Shown: in pieces, positions 26,637 to 38,795 of the stretch
Layout: every line of letters begins with the position of its first letter
Numbering within the stretch: position 1 is the stretch's first letter
Assembly (NCBI GenBank): GCA_965227445.1
Contig: OZ245751.1
Coordinates: forward strand, 806,001-870,000
DNA: 64,000 bases
From: DT-110 sp030148525
GTDB taxonomy: Bacteria > Bacteroidota > Bacteroidia > Chitinophagales > Saprospiraceae
Direction: 5' to 3'
The notes under the pieces: generated by a model
Told to the model about the DNA's origin: nothing
Seen by the model: only the letters and a program-made list of their open reading frames with translations
Database searches by the model: none
Program-made: the position numbers and the translations under genes

Positions 26637-27934
26637 CAGTTTGTCTCGGATTTGGTATAGGGAATATTCGATTGATGGGGGTCAAGTACCGGGTGGTCTA
26701 ATTCTTCCAGCAATGCTTTTTCAACCTCGGGAGTGAGGATGTGCTCAATAGCTTCGGCCGTGTTGTGCACGTGATCGGCCGCCATATTCATGCGCTCGCT
26801 GAGGTAGAGTTCCCACAGCCGGTGCAGGCGAACAACTCGCTTGCTTTCCTCCAGTCCCTCGGGAGTCAACCGATAGGCATCTTTTCCGGTCGCTTCAACC
26901 CAGCGGCGCCGGCAAAGAGTCCGCAGGCCACGCTGCAAGGCTCCGGATTGAAAGGCCCTTTTTTGCCGTAAGGCAGTAACAGAAATATCCTCGCCAAATT
27001 GCCCCCGACGCTCTCCCAGGCTGTAAAAGGTTTTCAGGAGGTTTTCGATCAGCATTTTTTGACTGTTTTCCCGCTGGAGCCGGTTCCGAGCTAAAATGCC
27101 CCGCCGGGGAGCAAATAGTACCGAGGCGACCGCAATCGCTGAAAGCAGCATTACGATCCAGGGCCCCGTTGGCATGGAAGGAGCCACGTAGGAAATAAAG
27201 GAACCAAAGAAACCCGAGACCATGCCGAAAACAGCAGCCAGCACGATCATGGTCTGTATCCTTTCGGTCCAGAAGCGTGCAGCAGCGGCCGGGGTTATCA
27301 AAAGGGCAGCCATCAATACCACCCCGACTGCCTGGATGCCGGTTGCAACCGCAAGTACGGTAATCGTCGACAGGGTGAATTCCAGTGCCCTCACCGGCAG
27401 TCCGATGGTTTGGGCGAAAGCCGGATCAAAGGAGACTAGCTTGAATTCCTTGTAAAAGGCCAGGACCAGCATTAAAAGCAGGAGTGCCACCGAGCTGAAC
27501 GTGATGATGTCTTGCCGGTTCATGGAGGCAGCCTTACCGAATAAAAAACTATCGAGCCCTGCCTGGTTAGCAGCTCCCGAGTGCTGAATGGCCGTTAGCA
27601 GCAAAATGCCCAAACCAAAAAACACACTAAGCACAGCTCCGATGGCGGTGTCGGTTTTTAATTTTGATCGGTTGGTCATGAAGTCCATTACCAACAGGGC
27701 TAACCAACCCGAAACAACCGCTCCGGCCAGGAGGATCCAGGGGTTTTTAGTGCCAGACACTATAAAACCGAGGCAGACGCCGGGCAGGATGGCGTGGGCA
27801 ATGGCATCACCAACCAGGGCTCGCTTTCGCAAAAACGTAAAGCAACCCACCACGGCCGCACTGGCACCCAGCAGCACGGAGCCAAATGCTACCAGCCGGA
27901 CATTCGGATCGGAGAAAGTGAAAAATTCCATCAT
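26636..27934 (-). CDS. metal ABC permease fused to a DtxR/MntR-like regulatory domain
   Basis: A 432-residue fusion. Residues 1-275 are an ABC-3 permease (LRKRALVGDAIAHAILPGV, GVVLMAALLITPAAAARFW). Residues about 295-425 are not membrane-like. They carry a winged-helix-like segment (RTLCRRRWVEATGKDAYRLT) followed by HRLWELYLSERMNMAADHVH, the DtxR/MntR dimerisation and metal-binding region with its His-rich motif. Such fusions occur in Bacteroidota. The domain could sense metal on the cytoplasmic side to gate transport or bind DNA; both are inference. The gene overlaps its neighbours by 4 bp and 1 bp. A GNRA word lies at 26961. Confidence 0.87.
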   Translation of the reverse strand: MMEFFTFSDPNVRLVAFGSVLLGASAAVVGCFTFLRKRALVGDAIAHAILPGVCLGFIVSGTKNPWILLAGAVVSGWLALLVMDFMTNRSKLKTDTAIGAVLSVFFGLGILLLTAIQHSGAANQAGLDSFLFGKAASMNRQDIITFSSVALLLLMLVLAFYKEFKLVSFDPAFAQTIGLPVRALEFTLSTITVLAVATGIQAVGVVLMAALLITPAAAARFWTERIQTMIVLAAVFGMVSGFFGSFISYVAPSMPTGPWIVMLLSAIAVASVLFAPRRGILARNRLQRENSQKMLIENLLKTFYSLGERRGQFGEDISVTALRQKRAFQSGALQRGLRTLCRRRWVEATGKDAYRLTPEGLEESKRVVRLHRLWELYLSERMNMAADHVHNTAEAIEHILTPEVEKALLEELDHPVLDPHQSNIPYTKSETN

Positions 27935-28725
27935 GGTTTATCCCGAAATTGTTTTTCCCGTACGGGAAATTCGCGCTCCTTCAGCAAGTCACCTACCTTG
28001 GCCAGTATGGTCAATTGTCCGCCGTACGCTTCGCGTAAATGATCGGCCGTAAATACCTCTTCAATGGGGCCAACTCCCACCAGGCGAGTATTGAGCAATA
28101 CCATCCAGTCGAAGAACTCGCGGGCTGTCTGTAAATCGTGGTGTACGATGATTACCGTTTTTCCGGCCTCCTTCATGGTGCGCAGCAGGGTCAGAATGGC
28201 ATCTTCCGAAGCCGCGTCCACTCCGGCAAAGGGCTCGTCCATTAAATAGAGATCGGCTTCCTGGGCCAGTGAACGGGCAATGAAGACCCGCTGCTGTTGC
28301 CCCCCGGATAATTGGGAAATCTGCCGGTCGGCAAAGGTCGACATGCCTACTTTTTCCAGGGCTTCATCGGCTTTCCTTTTGTCCTCCGCACTGAGCCGGC
28401 TAAACATATTTCCCCGTCGGTAGCGCCCCATGCGGACCACCTGGCGTACGCTGACCGGAAAGTCCCAGTCAACGGATTCCCGCTGGGGGACATAGCTGAT
28501 TCGGGACCGTACCTCGTCGAGCGGTTGGTCGAATAGTCGCACGTAACCACTGCTGGGTTCGACCAACCCCATAATACTTTTCAGGAGGGTCGTTTTCCCC
28601 GACCCGTTAGGGCCTACGATGCCCACCAATTGCCCCTCGGGCAGCGAAAAGTCGATATCCCATAGTACCGGCCGACGATCATAGGTCACAGTTACATTAT
28701 GTATTTCAAGGGCAGTTTGTGGCAT
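27931..28725 (-). CDS. metal ABC transporter ATP-binding protein
   Basis: A 264-residue ATPase with Walker A GPNGSGKTT near residue 38, Q-loop YVPQRESVDWDFP (a form typical of Mn/Zn importers), signature LSGGQQQRV, Walker B LYLMDEPFAGVD and switch His in IIVHHDLQ. It powers import through the two permeases encoded next to it. The upstream gene (binding protein) ends 6 bp before it and it overlaps the permease-DtxR gene by 4 bp. Confidence 0.93.
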   Translation of the reverse strand: MPQTALEIHNVTVTYDRRPVLWDIDFSLPEGQLVGIVGPNGSGKTTLLKSIMGLVEPSSGYVRLFDQPLDEVRSRISYVPQRESVDWDFPVSVRQVVRMGRYRRGNMFSRLSAEDKRKADEALEKVGMSTFADRQISQLSGGQQQRVFIARSLAQEADLYLMDEPFAGVDAASEDAILTLLRTMKEAGKTVIIVHHDLQTAREFFDWMVLLNTRLVGVGPIEEVFTADHLREAYGGQLTILAKVGDLLKEREFPVREKQFRDKP

Positions 28726-28731
28726 GGTTAC

Positions 28732-29682
28732 CTATTTTAAAGCCGAAACAATGGTTTGTACATTGGCGCGAACCATTCCGGGGTAAGTGCCGGCTGGCGT
28801 ACCGGCAGCACCCATGGCATCACTGTAAAGAGTACCACCGATAATTGTTTTATGGCCGCGTTGCGCACACCCCTCTACCACCGCTTCCAGCGATTTTCGG
28901 GGAACAGAGCTCTCCACGAAAACTGCTTTAATGCTCCGGTCGACAATCAGATTGACAAGATTACTTATGTCTTTTAGACCAAATTCGGAAACGGTGGAGA
29001 TTCCCTGAAGTCCCCGCACTTCAATGTCGTAGGCTTTCCCGAAGTATTCAAATGCATCGTGGGCAGTGATCAGAATACGCTGCTCTTCGGGTATTTCCTG
29101 GATCTGACGGGTGACTTCCCCGTCGAGGGCTTCCAACTCCTTTTGGAAAGTCGCATAGCCTTCCAGGTACTGATTGCGGTGGGCTGTATCTAGTTTGGCG
29201 AGGGTCTGCGTGGCCCGGCCCACTGCTTCTGACCAAAGCGCTACATCGAACCAGATATGCGGATCGTAAGCGCTGGCGTAATTGGTTGAGTTGATCAGTC
29301 GTTGACTGGGCAAACTGTCTCCCAGAGCGATTACCGGCTTAAGCCGGCCCACTTTTTCCAATACTTCACCCATTTTTCCTTCCAGATGCAGTCCGTTGAA
29401 GAATACCACATCGGCCTGGTTGAGTTTCCGCAAGTCCCCTTGAGTAGCCTTGTACAAATGCGGGTCCACTCCTGGTCCCATCAGAGAGACTACCTCTGCC
29501 CGGTCCCCCGCCACCCGGGCCATAGCATCACCGATCATACCGGTGGTGCATACGATCTGTAGTGGTCCTTCAATACCGGAAAGATCAGAGGTTTGGCTAT
29601 TATCTATAGTACAACCCGAAATAGTCAAAAACAAAGCGCATAGCAAAGACGACCAGTAAGCAAAGAGAGCAGGTTTCTTCAT
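28732..29682 (-). CDS. Mn/Zn-binding lipoprotein of the metal ABC transporter
   Basis: A 316-residue cluster A-I substrate-binding protein. The lipobox is ISGC with the lipidated cysteine at C24. Metal ligands expected for TroA/MntA/ZnuA relatives are visible: the His in GVDPHLYK, the His in YDPHIWFD, a Glu in VFVESSVP and an Asp in LYSDAMG. The His-rich loop of zinc-specific ZnuA is absent, which with the DtxR-like fusion in the operon favours manganese or a mixed Mn/Zn/Fe substrate. First gene of the operon, with a candidate metal-regulator operator 15 bp upstream. Confidence 0.9.
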   Translation of the reverse strand: MKKPALFAYWSSLLCALFLTISGCTIDNSQTSDLSGIEGPLQIVCTTGMIGDAMARVAGDRAEVVSLMGPGVDPHLYKATQGDLRKLNQADVVFFNGLHLEGKMGEVLEKVGRLKPVIALGDSLPSQRLINSTNYASAYDPHIWFDVALWSEAVGRATQTLAKLDTAHRNQYLEGYATFQKELEALDGEVTRQIQEIPEEQRILITAHDAFEYFGKAYDIEVRGLQGISTVSEFGLKDISNLVNLIVDRSIKAVFVESSVPRKSLEAVVEGCAQRGHKTIIGGTLYSDAMGAAGTPAGTYPGMVRANVQTIVSALK

Positions 29683-29696
29683 GTGGGCTTATTATT

Positions 29697-29712
29697 TTTA
29701 GGCAAATCTAAA
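29697..29712. promoter_or_regulatory. candidate DtxR/MntR-type operator
   Basis: The palindrome TTTAGgcaaatCTAAA lies 15-30 bp upstream of the metal-transport operon start, in an AT-rich tract. The TTTAG/CTAAA half-sites at this spacing resemble DtxR-family boxes. Only five base pairs per arm are perfect, so this is a suggestion supported mainly by position. Confidence 0.45.
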
Positions 29713-29779
29713 TTTTTTTTTATCCAAACGAGGTGGTTGTGTTTTATGTTTTCAAAAATACGGTGATTTTCGTTACCCA

Positions 29780-29826
29780 AAAACAGAAACAGGTCACCTG
29801 CTGAGCAGATGACCTGTTTCTGTTTT
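29780..29826 (-). terminator. strong terminator of the barrel-protein gene
   Basis: A perfect 17-bp stem, AAAACAGAAACAGGTCA with its complement, and an inner CTGC/GCAG stem. On the minus strand the hairpin ends in TTTTT. It starts 17 bases after the stop codon at 29843 and separates this gene from the metal-transport operon. Confidence 0.92.
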
Positions 29827-29842
29827 GAGTTGATGCGTCCGC

Positions 29843-31126
29843 TCAGAACCAATTGGGAATCCATCCCAGCCGAAATTCGATATTGTGGTTTGACTTGGCG
29901 AGCAGATTATTGCTGAGGTTAGATTCCACCTGGAACCCGTAGTTTGCTTGCAGCATTAGTTTACTGTTCGACAGTTGTATTTGAGTACCAGCTCCGATGC
30001 GGATAAGTTGGGTGAAGTCAACCACATCTTCCGTCAGCGGGGCAGTACCGATTAGATTGCGTTCAACCTCCTGAGTTTCTTCGTCGATCACTTCCAGTTC
30101 GATCAGATTGAAAATGCCGTCATTTGTATTGCTGTAGCTCAGCTGCAGGGGGGCAATTAAGCCAAACTGTACAAACGGAGTGACCTTGGTGTATCGTTTG
30201 GCGGTAAATTGGTACTGTAATAAGATGGGGATTTCGATCATCTGATACTCAAAGCGCTCCACACCGTCACTGCTTTCCCAAACCAGCGGATTGTAGTGCA
30301 CTCCGGTGATAAAAAAGAAGTTGGGTTGTTTGGGGCTGGAGATGAGCAGATTTGCTCCGGCCGTCGGTTGGATAGAAGGTTGCATATCCCGGTCGACCAG
30401 GGCTTTCAGGTCTGGTTGTTCATCAAACAATACAAATACGTTGCTTACGGCGGTAAATTCGAGCGGGCTGTAATAGGTCATACCCGCCTGGCCCATAAGC
30501 TGCAGATTAATGCCTCTTTGGGTGGGTTCTGCAACCTGAACATCGTCGTACCCCATGCATTTATTGTAATCGATAACTGCAGTGACCATGTCTTTTTCGC
30601 GGAATGGCATATCGTCGATACCCAGGTCTTGGCTGCAATCGCTGGTGAATAGTTTGAATACACCGCGATAACGCCGGCCGGTAAATCGCTTATCGTCTAC
30701 CGTGCGGGTAGAAACTGTTAACTCTGCGGTCCCGTGTTCTTGGTCCTGGAGATAATAGTGCTGGCCCCCGCTGCGATCATTAAAGGTAACCAGGCTCAAT
30801 TGACCCCCGACGAGGGTTCTGACAAATACATCCACTACGGTTTCCTTATTCCTTCCCGTTAGTTCCAGAGCCCGGGCCCGGTACGATTCTCCGTTCAACG
30901 AATAGGAAAGAATATCGTTTGCTGTGAATTCCTCGGGTTTGGCTTCCTCATCCGTTCTGAAGATGCAAACCTGACTGTTTTGAATGTATCCATTATCCTG
31001 GATTTGCCCGCGAACAGTATCGGATTCCAGGGTGAGGTAATATCCCTTGTAGAATTGCTGGGCCAGGGATATATTGGCCATGCCCAGGCAACACAAGAGT
31101 AATACAGAGTGGCGAATTGTCATCAT
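29843..31126 (-). CDS. exported protein with predicted C-terminal beta-barrel
   Basis: About 427 residues with a signal peptide (MMTIRHSVLLLCCLGMANISLAQ). I start at 31126, the first of two adjacent ATGs before the signal sequence; an upstream ATG at 31144 would add six residues. Residues about 25-190 are a beta-rich domain with two or three cysteines, and the rest has alternating strands (LQLMGQAGMTYYSPLEF, LMLQANYGFQVES) ending FRLGWIPNWF, a barrel-like terminus. It resembles the PorT/outer-membrane-barrel proteins of Bacteroidota; function unknown. Confidence 0.65.
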   Translation of the reverse strand: MMTIRHSVLLLCCLGMANISLAQQFYKGYYLTLESDTVRGQIQDNGYIQNSQVCIFRTDEEAKPEEFTANDILSYSLNGESYRARALELTGRNKETVVDVFVRTLVGGQLSLVTFNDRSGGQHYYLQDQEHGTAELTVSTRTVDDKRFTGRRYRGVFKLFTSDCSQDLGIDDMPFREKDMVTAVIDYNKCMGYDDVQVAEPTQRGINLQLMGQAGMTYYSPLEFTAVSNVFVLFDEQPDLKALVDRDMQPSIQPTAGANLLISSPKQPNFFFITGVHYNPLVWESSDGVERFEYQMIEIPILLQYQFTAKRYTKVTPFVQFGLIAPLQLSYSNTNDGIFNLIELEVIDEETQEVERNLIGTAPLTEDVVDFTQLIRIGAGTQIQLSNSKLMLQANYGFQVESNLSNNLLAKSNHNIEFRLGWIPNWF

Positions 31127-31441
31127 GTCGATATTTAAGGGCAAAGTTAGAAATATACGGCTTCCAAAAGGGGGTGAGTTTTCAAACCACTTTGGGAAGC
31201 GAAATTATTGGTAAACGCCGGTGCGAATTGTTGAAACACCTTATTCCAACCCTGGTTCATAACGGGTATTCTGAAAATCAGGCAACCAGAGAAGCAAAAT
31301 AGCGTACAATAAGGATTACGGTTGCCAGCGTAACATCGCTGCCCGATTACAGCGTCAAAACCAATCCAATGGTTTGGTTCTTTACCTTTCTTCCGAAAGA
31401 AACCAGGCCTTTTTCATCAACACCGGCCCGATCCGGTCTTA
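31127..31441. other. intergenic region before the hybrid kinase
   Basis: This 315-bp gap lies between divergent genes and should hold both promoters. I see no RNA gene, strong hairpin or repeat. Confidence 0.4.
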
Positions 31442-35158
<3,717 letters not shown>

Positions 35159-35207
35159 AAAAATACGCATGGGTAACCAGCATGCATGATAATGCGATAG
35201 CGTCAAA

Positions 35208-36296
35208 ATGAGTAAGCAAACACATCAAGCGGACTTGCAACATTTACCCGGTAATGAGCAACTAATGCGATTGACCTTTAATTCAAGCCTGGAAGCTATA
35301 TACATATTGGAAGCGGTTTGGGAAAAGGAGGCTGTGGTCGATTTTCTAATTCGCGATATTAACAAAAAGGCGGAGGAGGAAATGCAGATGGACCGCAAAG
35401 ACCTGGTTAATAAACACATCTGTAAATTATTTCCCATCAATATCGAGAATGGTTATTTCGAGCAATACAAAGAAGTTTATCTTTTCAGGAAAACGCTCAG
35501 CCAGGAATATACTGTTCCCGAAGGCTACCCGGGCGCCGGAGATTATTTTCAACAAATTGTACCTTATTCGGAGGGGGTAATCATTTATAATCGGAACAAC
35601 TCCGAATTATTAGCAGTTACCCGGGATCAGAATATGCGATTGCGAAGCTTCGCGTATATCGTTTCGCACAATATCAGGTCTCATTCCTCGAATATCAGTG
35701 GAATAACTAACCTGCTGCAAACTAACCTTTCCGACGAAGATCGGTCGATGTTCCTTAACATGCTGGTCAGCAGCACCAGTATGCTCGATCAGACGATTAA
35801 CCATCTGAACGAAATATTAACCATCCAGCAAACCACGGGTCAACTTATGGAGACGATGGATTTGCGGGTTGAAGTTGAAAAAACACTGTCCATTTTTGCG
35901 AAGGATATAGATTTACTTCACGCACAGATTATCAATGATATTCAGGAAAACACCCGAGTTCGCGTGGTGCCGGCATACCTGGAGAGTATTCTCCTCAATT
36001 TACTCAGTAATGCCATTAAGTACAGAGATCCGGACCGGCCGTTAAAAATCCACCTATTTTCCAGTATATTCGAGCAAGGCGTCCGGTTGTCGATCACCGA
36101 TAATGGCCTGGGAATCGACCTGAGCAGACACAGCGAACACGTCTTTGGCATGTACAAAACGTTTCATGGTAATCCAGATGCCCGTGGATTCGGACTTTTT
36201 CTGACGAAAAGCCAGGTGGAAGCCATGGGAGGAACTATTGAATTGGACAGTGAAATAGGAAAAGGATCGACATTTAAGGTGACCTTTTATGAGTGA
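35208..36296 (+). CDS. PAS-type sensor kinase with HNIRSHS H-box
   Basis: A 362-residue cytoplasmic kinase. A PAS-like N-terminus (about 15-140) precedes the phosphoacceptor segment VSHNIRSHSSNISG, where H154 takes the usual place but the classical E-L/I-R-T-P is replaced by N-I-R-S-H-S, a form common in Bacteroidota. HATPase motifs follow: LLNLLSNAIKYRD, DNGLGIDL and RGFGLFLTKSQ. It starts 50 bp after the hybrid kinase and overlaps the receiver gene by 8 bp, so the three form one operon. Confidence 0.87.
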   Translation: MSKQTHQADLQHLPGNEQLMRLTFNSSLEAIYILEAVWEKEAVVDFLIRDINKKAEEEMQMDRKDLVNKHICKLFPINIENGYFEQYKEVYLFRKTLSQEYTVPEGYPGAGDYFQQIVPYSEGVIIYNRNNSELLAVTRDQNMRLRSFAYIVSHNIRSHSSNISGITNLLQTNLSDEDRSMFLNMLVSSTSMLDQTINHLNEILTIQQTTGQLMETMDLRVEVEKTLSIFAKDIDLLHAQIINDIQENTRVRVVPAYLESILLNLLSNAIKYRDPDRPLKIHLFSSIFEQGVRLSITDNGLGIDLSRHSEHVFGMYKTFHGNPDARGFGLFLTKSQVEAMGGTIELDSEIGKGSTFKVTFYE

Positions 36297-36675
36297 ATTG
36301 AAAAACGTAATCATCGTTGAAGATGACCCAATTGCCGCCCTGCTAATCAAAAAAGTCCTCGAAAAGGACGGAGCCTTTGGAGCGTACCAACACTATCCGA
36401 ATGGCAAAGCAGCCCTGGATGGGGTATCAAAGTTTTTAGCGGTAACGGGTGAAATCCCCGACCTTATTTTGCTGGACCTGAATATGCCGGTAATGAACGG
36501 ATGGCAATTCCTGGATACTATTGGACAGGACGCAGCTCTGTCACAAATACCGGTTGTCATCCTGACTTCCAGTATCGATCCTCGCGATATTTCCCGTAGT
36601 CAAAAATACTCCAGTGTGCTGGGGTATCTTTCTAAGCCAATTAATACCAAGGAAGTACGCCGACTACTTGGGTGA
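36289..36675 (+). CDS. single-domain response regulator
   Basis: A 128-residue receiver with no output domain. The acidic pocket is VEDDP, the phosphoacceptor is D63 in LLDLNMPVMNG, and the switch residues are T in VILTSS and K in LSKPIN. It probably shuttles phosphate between the kinases upstream or acts by protein contact. Its ATG lies inside the kinase gene. Its last 12 bases overlap the end of the MetZ gene on the other strand. Confidence 0.92.
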   Translation: MSELKNVIIVEDDPIAALLIKKVLEKDGAFGAYQHYPNGKAALDGVSKFLAVTGEIPDLILLDLNMPVMNGWQFLDTIGQDAALSQIPVVILTSSIDPRDISRSQKYSSVLGYLSKPINTKEVRRLLG

Positions 36676-37857
36676 TGCATTTCCGGAAGCCTCCAACGCT
36701 TGCTCAATATCACCTGCGATATCTTCCATGTGCTCCAGCCCCACACTGATCCGTACCATACCATCCGTTATGCCTACTGCTGCGCGTTCAGCAGCCGTAA
36801 GCTTGGAGTGGGTGGTGGATGCGGGGTGGGTCACGATGGTGCGCGCATCACCCAGATTTGAAGAAAGCGAGCACATCCTGATCGCATTCAGGAAGCGTTG
36901 ACCGCGGGCAACACCTCCTTTCAGTTCGATGGTGACAATACCGCCCCCCAGGCGCATTTGTCGCCTGGCCAGTTCGTGTTGGGGATGCGACGGTAAAAAA
37001 GGATAGTGAACCCGTTCCAGTGCTTCGTGTCCTTCCAACTGCCGGGCCAGATTAAGAGCATTCTCGCAATGACGATCCATGCGAACGTGCAGGGTTTCCA
37101 GACTTTTACTCAACACCCAGGCATTAAAGGGCGATAAGGCAGGTCCGGTATGCCGGCAAAAGAACCGCACTTTTTCAATGACTTCCGCCGATCCGCACAC
37201 CAATCCGGCCAGCACTCTTCCCTGCCCGTCCATCCATTTGGTACCAGAATGAACGATCAGATCCGCTCCGTACTGGGCGGGCTTTTGCAAATAGGGAGTA
37301 GCAAAGCAATTGTCAATATTGAAAAGGAGGTTGTGCTTGCGGGCCAGTGCACCTGCCTTTTCCAGGTCCACCAGGGCCAACCCGGGATTGGAAGGGGTTT
37401 CCAACACCAGCATCCTGGTATTTGGCCGAATATGTTTTTCCCATTGGTCAATGTCTGTCGGATCAACGTAGGTATGGGTGATGCCCCATTTTGACAGAAT
37501 TTGGGTCAGGATTTGGTGGGTTGATCCAAAAACAGCCCTGGAGGCCAGCACGTGATCGCCTTGTTCCAGGAAGGCCGCCATACTGGCGTAGACAGCTGCC
37601 ATGCCGGAAGCAGTGGCGAAACCATCTTCGGTGCCTTCCATAGCACATACTTTCCCGATCAACTCATCGGTGTTCGGGTTGCTATACCGGGAGTAAATAA
37701 TACCCTCCGTTTCTCCGGCAAAGGTGTCCCGCATTTCCTCCGCACTGGGAAATACAAAACTGGAAGAAAGAAACATGGGCATACTGTGTTCCCGGTATTG
37801 GGTGCGATCCATCTGCCCCCGGATAGCCTTGGTCTCAAAACGGTGCTGATCAGCCAT
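36664..37857 (-). CDS. metZ: O-succinylhomoserine sulfhydrylase-like PLP enzyme
   Basis: A 397-residue Cys/Met-metabolism PLP enzyme (gamma family). K207 in VHSGTKWMDGQG is the Schiff-base lysine; YSRYSNPN and SGMAAVYA are family segments. The sequence is closest in feel to MetZ, which makes homocysteine directly from an activated homoserine and sulfide; cystathionine gamma-synthase or lyase activity cannot be excluded. I start at 37857 (MADQHRFETKAIRG); a second ATG 12 bases upstream is possible. The OsmC gene ends 12 bp upstream on the same strand. Confidence 0.82.
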   Translation of the reverse strand: MADQHRFETKAIRGQMDRTQYREHSMPMFLSSSFVFPSAEEMRDTFAGETEGIIYSRYSNPNTDELIGKVCAMEGTEDGFATASGMAAVYASMAAFLEQGDHVLASRAVFGSTHQILTQILSKWGITHTYVDPTDIDQWEKHIRPNTRMLVLETPSNPGLALVDLEKAGALARKHNLLFNIDNCFATPYLQKPAQYGADLIVHSGTKWMDGQGRVLAGLVCGSAEVIEKVRFFCRHTGPALSPFNAWVLSKSLETLHVRMDRHCENALNLARQLEGHEALERVHYPFLPSHPQHELARRQMRLGGGIVTIELKGGVARGQRFLNAIRMCSLSSNLGDARTIVTHPASTTHSKLTAAERAAVGITDGMVRISVGLEHMEDIAGDIEQALEASGNASPK

Positions 37858-37869
37858 AGTGACATTCAA

Positions 37870-38292
37870 TTACGAGGTTGGGTGTATTTGGTAACTCCAG
37901 GTAATAGTCGCCGTTTTTTCTAAAATACGGGCGACGGAGCAGTATTTATCGACCGACATACTTACTGCCTTTTCCACTTTGGCCGCATCCAGATCGCCGT
38001 ACAGGTGATAAGCAATATGAACCGTAGTGAATAGGGATGGCGTATTGTCGGGGTCCCGTTCAGCCTGAATCTCCATTCGGATATCCTGCAGGGGTTGCCT
38101 CATCTTGCGCAGGAAGTTGATCACGTCAATGGAACTGCAGGATCCCAGTGAACTGATCAACATTTCCATGGGCCGCATGCCGAGGTTGTGTCCGCCAATT
38201 TGCTCCGATCCGTCTGATTGTACGGTATGACCGGCTTCGTTGGTGGCCTCCATGTGAAAAGCGTCGTCCAGGCGTTTGAAAGTAATTTTCAT
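37870..38292 (-). CDS. OsmC-family peroxiredoxin-like protein
   Basis: A 140-residue OsmC/Ohr-type protein. The two conserved cysteines are in GSCSSIDVINFL and DKYCSVARIL, the usual spacing for thiol peroxidase activity against organic hydroperoxides. I use the ATG at 38292 (MKITFKRLDDAFHM), although the frame runs on to 38403. It precedes metZ on the same strand and faces away from the SAM riboswitch, so it may link sulfur metabolism with thiol stress. Confidence 0.85.
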   Translation of the reverse strand: MKITFKRLDDAFHMEATNEAGHTVQSDGSEQIGGHNLGMRPMEMLISSLGSCSSIDVINFLRKMRQPLQDIRMEIQAERDPDNTPSLFTTVHIAYHLYGDLDAAKVEKAVSMSVDKYCSVARILEKTATITWSYQIHPTS

Positions 38293-38417
38293 AGTGTGCT
38301 CATTAATGAACCATAAATCATGAAGCGCAAAAGTACATAATTGACTTGTCCCGGCAAGGGTTGCATATCTCCGCGGTACGGCGTACTTTTGTGATCCCGT
38401 CACTTCATTAGTGAAGG

Positions 38418-38526
38418 TTTTTATAAAGAAGGGTGGAGAGAACAGGCTCTGCGAAACCCTGGCAACCGGTCCGTACTATTCGGAACAAGGTGCCAAATCC
38501 TGCCAAAGTTTTTTGGAAAGATAAAA
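38418..38526 (+). promoter_or_regulatory. SAM-I (S-box) riboswitch
   Basis: The aptamer core matches the S-box consensus: GGGTGGAGAGAACAGGCTCT, then GCGAAACCCTGGCAACC, a variable hairpin (GGTCCG...CGGAAC), then AAGGTGCCAAATCCTGCC and a closing GATAAAA that pairs with the 5' TTTTTAT to make P1. It precedes metY on the same strand. About 270 nt separate the aptamer from the metY start. That leader has stems at 38639-38661 (AGCAC/TGTGCT) and 38732-38748 (ACCAGG/CCTGGT) but no obvious terminator with a U-run, so control may act on translation. Confidence 0.93.
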
Positions 38527-38795
38527 TCTGGAACACAATGGCACTTTTTTTCTCTTCTTCATTACGTACACTCAGCGAAATCTGCATTGGATTTCCAACA
38601 CTTCGATGTTGTTGTTTTATGCTGATGCCTTCCGTGAGGTAGCACTTCTCCTGTGTGCTAAGTAGGTCGAAATCTCCCCGGAGCCCCATGCGGTAACCGG
38701 AAGTTCGTCCCTGCGAAAACGCATTGGGAGTACCAGGAGTCACCTGGTCTGACCTCCGATTTGCCACGATTCATTCAACTCAATATATACATACC

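Noticed and set aside
27411..27422. A GGC-GAAA-GCC hairpin in the permease-DtxR gene as a further GNRA word
   Set aside because: It is preceded by TTTG, not TTTT, so not counted. Near-matches at 40079 (broken stem), 53991 (broken stem), 3024 and 20245 (loop GACA) and 45595 (loop AAAA) were left out of the tally too.
29697..29712. A Fur-type box upstream of the metal operon
   Set aside because: The half-sites TTTAG/CTAAA do not match the usual Fur 19-mer; kept only as a possible DtxR-type site.
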